From the NCBI GenBank assembly GCA_963969365.1, contig OZ017757.1, positions 1,674,001-1,738,000 of the forward strand: DNA of 64,000 bases, in the 5' to 3' direction. Below are positions 61,707 to 64,000 of this stretch, in pieces. The stretch comes from Asterochloris sp. CNOR1. Its lineage: Eukaryota; Chlorophyta; Trebouxiophyceae; Trebouxiales; Trebouxiaceae. The notes under the pieces are model-generated. The model was not told the origin of the DNA and made no database searches. It was given only the letters and a program-made list of their open reading frames with translations. Position numbers and translations under genes: made by a program. How positions within the stretch are numbered: the stretch's first letter is position 1; each line of letters opens with the position of its first letter.

Positions 61707-64000
61707 ATGACAGGCCATGCATGCACAGCAGTGATTTGCATCCCAGCTTCAACAGTCTTGTTCTTTCTGCACAGTAAGGGCCTGCCTCAAAGTATTGATG
61801 GGAACTCTGGACCCTGCACTGCAGTGGCCTGCTTGACATCTTTGAAAAGCGCCGTCACCAGCGATCCCAACAACTACCTCAGCACCTGGAGCAGCATCCC
61901 CAACCCAGTTTGTGCGTGCAACTCTATCCTGGTGTCGCTAGTGTGCACAGGGAGCTACACCACAGCGCTGAAGGGGGTCACCTGTGGCAAGGGCCTGTGG
62001 TTCTCAGGCAGCACTGGCGACGTGGTTGGCTTGTGAGTAGTCCATCGTCAGATCAACTCAATGGCTTGTCCCTGGTGTTGCTGTCTGGACGCCGCTGACA
62101 GCTTATCCTTGTGATCCCTGCATCTCTCTGCTGAAATGACACAGCTGCTGGTCTGCAGCCTATGAGAGGCCTGCTCTGGGCTCCCACTGGGCATGAAACT
62201 GTCCTGGCTGTTGCTAGTGTCTGTGGCCCCACCTGGCTGGCAGGTCACAGATGGCATCGCGCTGTGACTGCAGGGACTTCACAGGGGCAGGCGTCACGGG
62301 CACATTGCCAGCAGGGCTCACATCTTGCCAATCGTTGAAGAATTTGTGAGCTAGCATCAAGATTGGCAGATCCCGCTCATGCTGCATCTCCCCAAGTGCC
62401 AGGCAGCTCTGCATGAGCAAGCAGCCTGAGCTCGACCTGCCCTGCCCTGCAGTACTGCAGGCAAGGGAACTAATGGCATCTCAAACAAGTAGGAGGGCAG
62501 ACTTGAGCATTCCTTCGATTCTTTTTGCTCTGCTTGATGCTGCTTTCCAAGCACAGTTGGACCTGGTGCATGTCCCACACGCCAACGTGCAGTTTCTATT
62601 CTACCATTCCTAGCAACTATTCAGCTCTTGACAACGTCATGGCAAATTTGTGAGTATTCTGGTACACTGATGTTGCCTCCTGGTCCCCTGTACAGCGCCA
62701 TTCCATGTATTGCGCTCTTGCACTGTGCTCTTGGCAGGCTGGCAGATAGCTGTTATGGTGTCTTTGCATAGAGCAAGTCTGCCATGCAGCAGCGACCGTT
62801 ATATTGAAAGGAGATCAACCGGCTCCTAGCTGAAGAAGCTGTTGCCTGTCATGCAGCAATGTCAGTTACAACAGCAATCTGTGCGGCCCGCAACCCTTTC
62901 TACCAAACATCACAGTCACCACAAATTTCACAAACGTTGGCTTGGCATGCCCTAGTCCGCCTGCACCTCCCCCACCTCCTGCACCTCCCCCACCTCCCCC
63001 CAGGTGCGCTGCAACAGTCTGGCTGAGCCGTGTTGCGAAGTTCTGCCTGACATCATAAAGAAACTGGAGGGAGCATTGCCGGCTGTGACATTGCTGCTCC
63101 GGTGCAGTCCCTAATGTGCGCAGCGCCTCACAGGGGTGCATTGTCACGCAGTTGATTGTACTTGTCTGTCGTGTCCAAACGCCACTAGAATGTGGGCCAT
63201 CAGAGCCACCTGGCCACCCGCCACCCCAAGATTGTCATGTGCACAGCCTTCCTCAATGCAGTCCGCCGCCACCCACGACTGCTGCTGTTCCGTCCACGAC
63301 AAGCAAAGCTCCCACCACAACAGGCAAGCCAGTGCAGTGGCGCTGCATGTTTTCTGCAAGTGTGCTGCAACCCTCTCTTGCAGCAGCTGTCAGCCACCAG
63401 CAGACCTGCCCATATCAGAACTCTGGAGGCATTTCTCCTGCAGCTGTGGCTGCCACAACAAGTTCAGCAACTTCCACAGCAGTCCCAAGCACAGCAGCGC
63501 CCACCACTTCAATTGCAGCACCCAGCACCTCAACTGCAGCACCCACCACCTCTGCTGTTCCGTCCACGACGAGCAAAGCTCCCACCACAACAGGCAAGCC
63601 AGTGCAGTGGCGCTGCATGTTTTCTGCAAGTGTGCTGCAACCCTCTTTTGCAGCAGCTGTCAGTCACCAGCATAGCTGCCCATCTCACAAATTTGGAGAC
63701 ATTTCTCCTGCAACTGTGGCTGCCACAACATGTTCAGCAACTTCCACAGCAGTTCCGAGCACAGCATTGCCCACCACTCTAACTGCAGCACCCAGCACCT
63801 CAAGTGCCCCCACCACCACAGCTGCAGCGCCCAGCACTTCAACTGCAGCGCCCACCACCTCAACTGCTACACCAACCACGACTCCTGCACCAACCACAAC
63901 GGCCGCGCCAGCACCCACCACTGCCGCACCCACCACCACAGGGACGCCGCCAACCACTACTCCTGCACCAATCACAACGGCCGCGCCAGCACCCACCACT
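61707..64000 (+). CDS. Leucine-rich repeat protein with Pro-rich stalk and Thr/Pro-rich repeats (runs off the window)
   Basis: The probable N-terminus MTGHACTAVICIPASTVLFF (61707) is signal-like. An LRRNT-type cap follows, CLTSLKSAVTSDPNNYLSTW ... LKGVTCGKGLWF ... GDVVG, ending at a phase-2 donor (62033). An LRR exon at 62593-62650 (FYSTIPSNYSALDNVMANL) is also phase 2, as in plant LRR genes. An exon from 62849 (NVSYNSNLCGPQPFLPNITV) is the end cap. It leads into SPPAPPPPPAPPPPPP, a hydroxyproline-type stalk, at about 62950-63000. From about 63258 one frame stays open to the window edge. It is Thr/Pro/Ala/Ser-rich (TTAAPAPTTAAPTTTGTP type) with two 90-residue repeats. N-linked sites are present (NVS, NIT, NFT). 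The sequence predicts a secreted or wall-anchored surface protein. The joint between stalk and repeats, and the 3' end, are not seen. Confidence 0.65.
63282..63821 (+). repeat. Two tandem 270-bp coding repeats (90 residues each)
   Basis: The units start at 63282 and 63552, each with CTGCTGTTCCGTCCACGAC. They differ at few positions over the first ~150 bases. Each unit codes a Thr/Pro block followed by KPVQWRCMFSASVLQPS and a second Cys. The 270-bp period preserves frame. Confidence 0.9.

Noticed and set aside
62866-63147. A Gly-rich minus-strand frame
   Set aside because: It is the antisense shadow of the proline-rich stalk on the plus strand.

Overview
The window reads as nuclear DNA of a green alga, most likely a trebouxiophyte-type chlorophyte. 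The genes are intron-rich and GC-rich, with a strong bias to CAG/CTG triplets on both strands. Introns run mostly from about 100 to 900 bp with standard GT-AG ends, and a few have GC donors. The gene set is eukaryotic and plant/algal: SNAPc, ATG1, a plant-type BFN/UVR nuclease, an apyrase, GT8 and GT32 glycosyltransferases, an aquaporin and a DEAH helicase. A TGTAA element, the usual chlorophyte poly(A) signal, follows the GT32 gene. There is no sign of bacterial operons, organelle genes, a CRISPR array or an intact mobile element. The species call is inference.

Layout, left to right. 10-8610 (+): a long SNAPC3/SNAP50-like gene with a low-complexity N-terminus. 8982-11585 (-): a bifunctional nuclease with a UVR tail. 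12623-16220 (-): a Crinkler/RHS-type P-loop plus nuclease-like protein. About 17040-20690 (-): a charged, poorly conserved protein. 21762-24853 (+): a DxD glycosyltransferase-like protein. 25348-27976 (-): a multi-pass membrane protein. 28191-31250 (-): an unrecognised Ser/Gln-rich protein. 31562-32464 (+): an ICMT-family methyltransferase. 32537-35505 (-): a Golgi-type GT8. About 37740-39890 (-): an aquaporin. 41445-44106 (+): a GT32 mannosyltransferase-like protein. 44176-46759 (-): an apyrase. 46892-53607 (+): an ATG1 kinase. 53889-61276 (-): a DHX40-like helicase. 61707 to beyond the right edge (+): an LRR protein with a Pro stalk and a Thr/Pro-rich repeat region. Several genes point to the secretory pathway and cell surface (GT8, GT32, apyrase, ICMT, aquaporin, LRR). 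The others serve RNA biology, autophagy and stress or defence. They do not form one pathway.

The most striking feature lies in the introns, not in any one gene. In at least eight genes an intron carries one to three decayed tandem copies of the adjacent exon edge, usually including the splice acceptor or donor. I call these splice-junction echoes. They are close enough to align by eye, lie 70-340 bp from the real junction, and still show the reading frame of the exon they came from. The pattern suggests that introns here grew, or were born, by repeated local tandem duplication across exon-intron borders. A second lead is a 30-base element, 27/30 identical, placed 60-120 bp upstream of the start codons of two neighbouring minus-strand genes that both encode UVR-like segments.

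Exon borders were read by eye. The models for the BFN, ICMT, GT32 and ATG1 genes are in frame across almost every junction. The N-terminal part of SNAPC3, the charged protein at 17-20 kb, the hypothetical protein at 28-31 kb and parts of the CRN, GT8, aquaporin and helicase models are incomplete.
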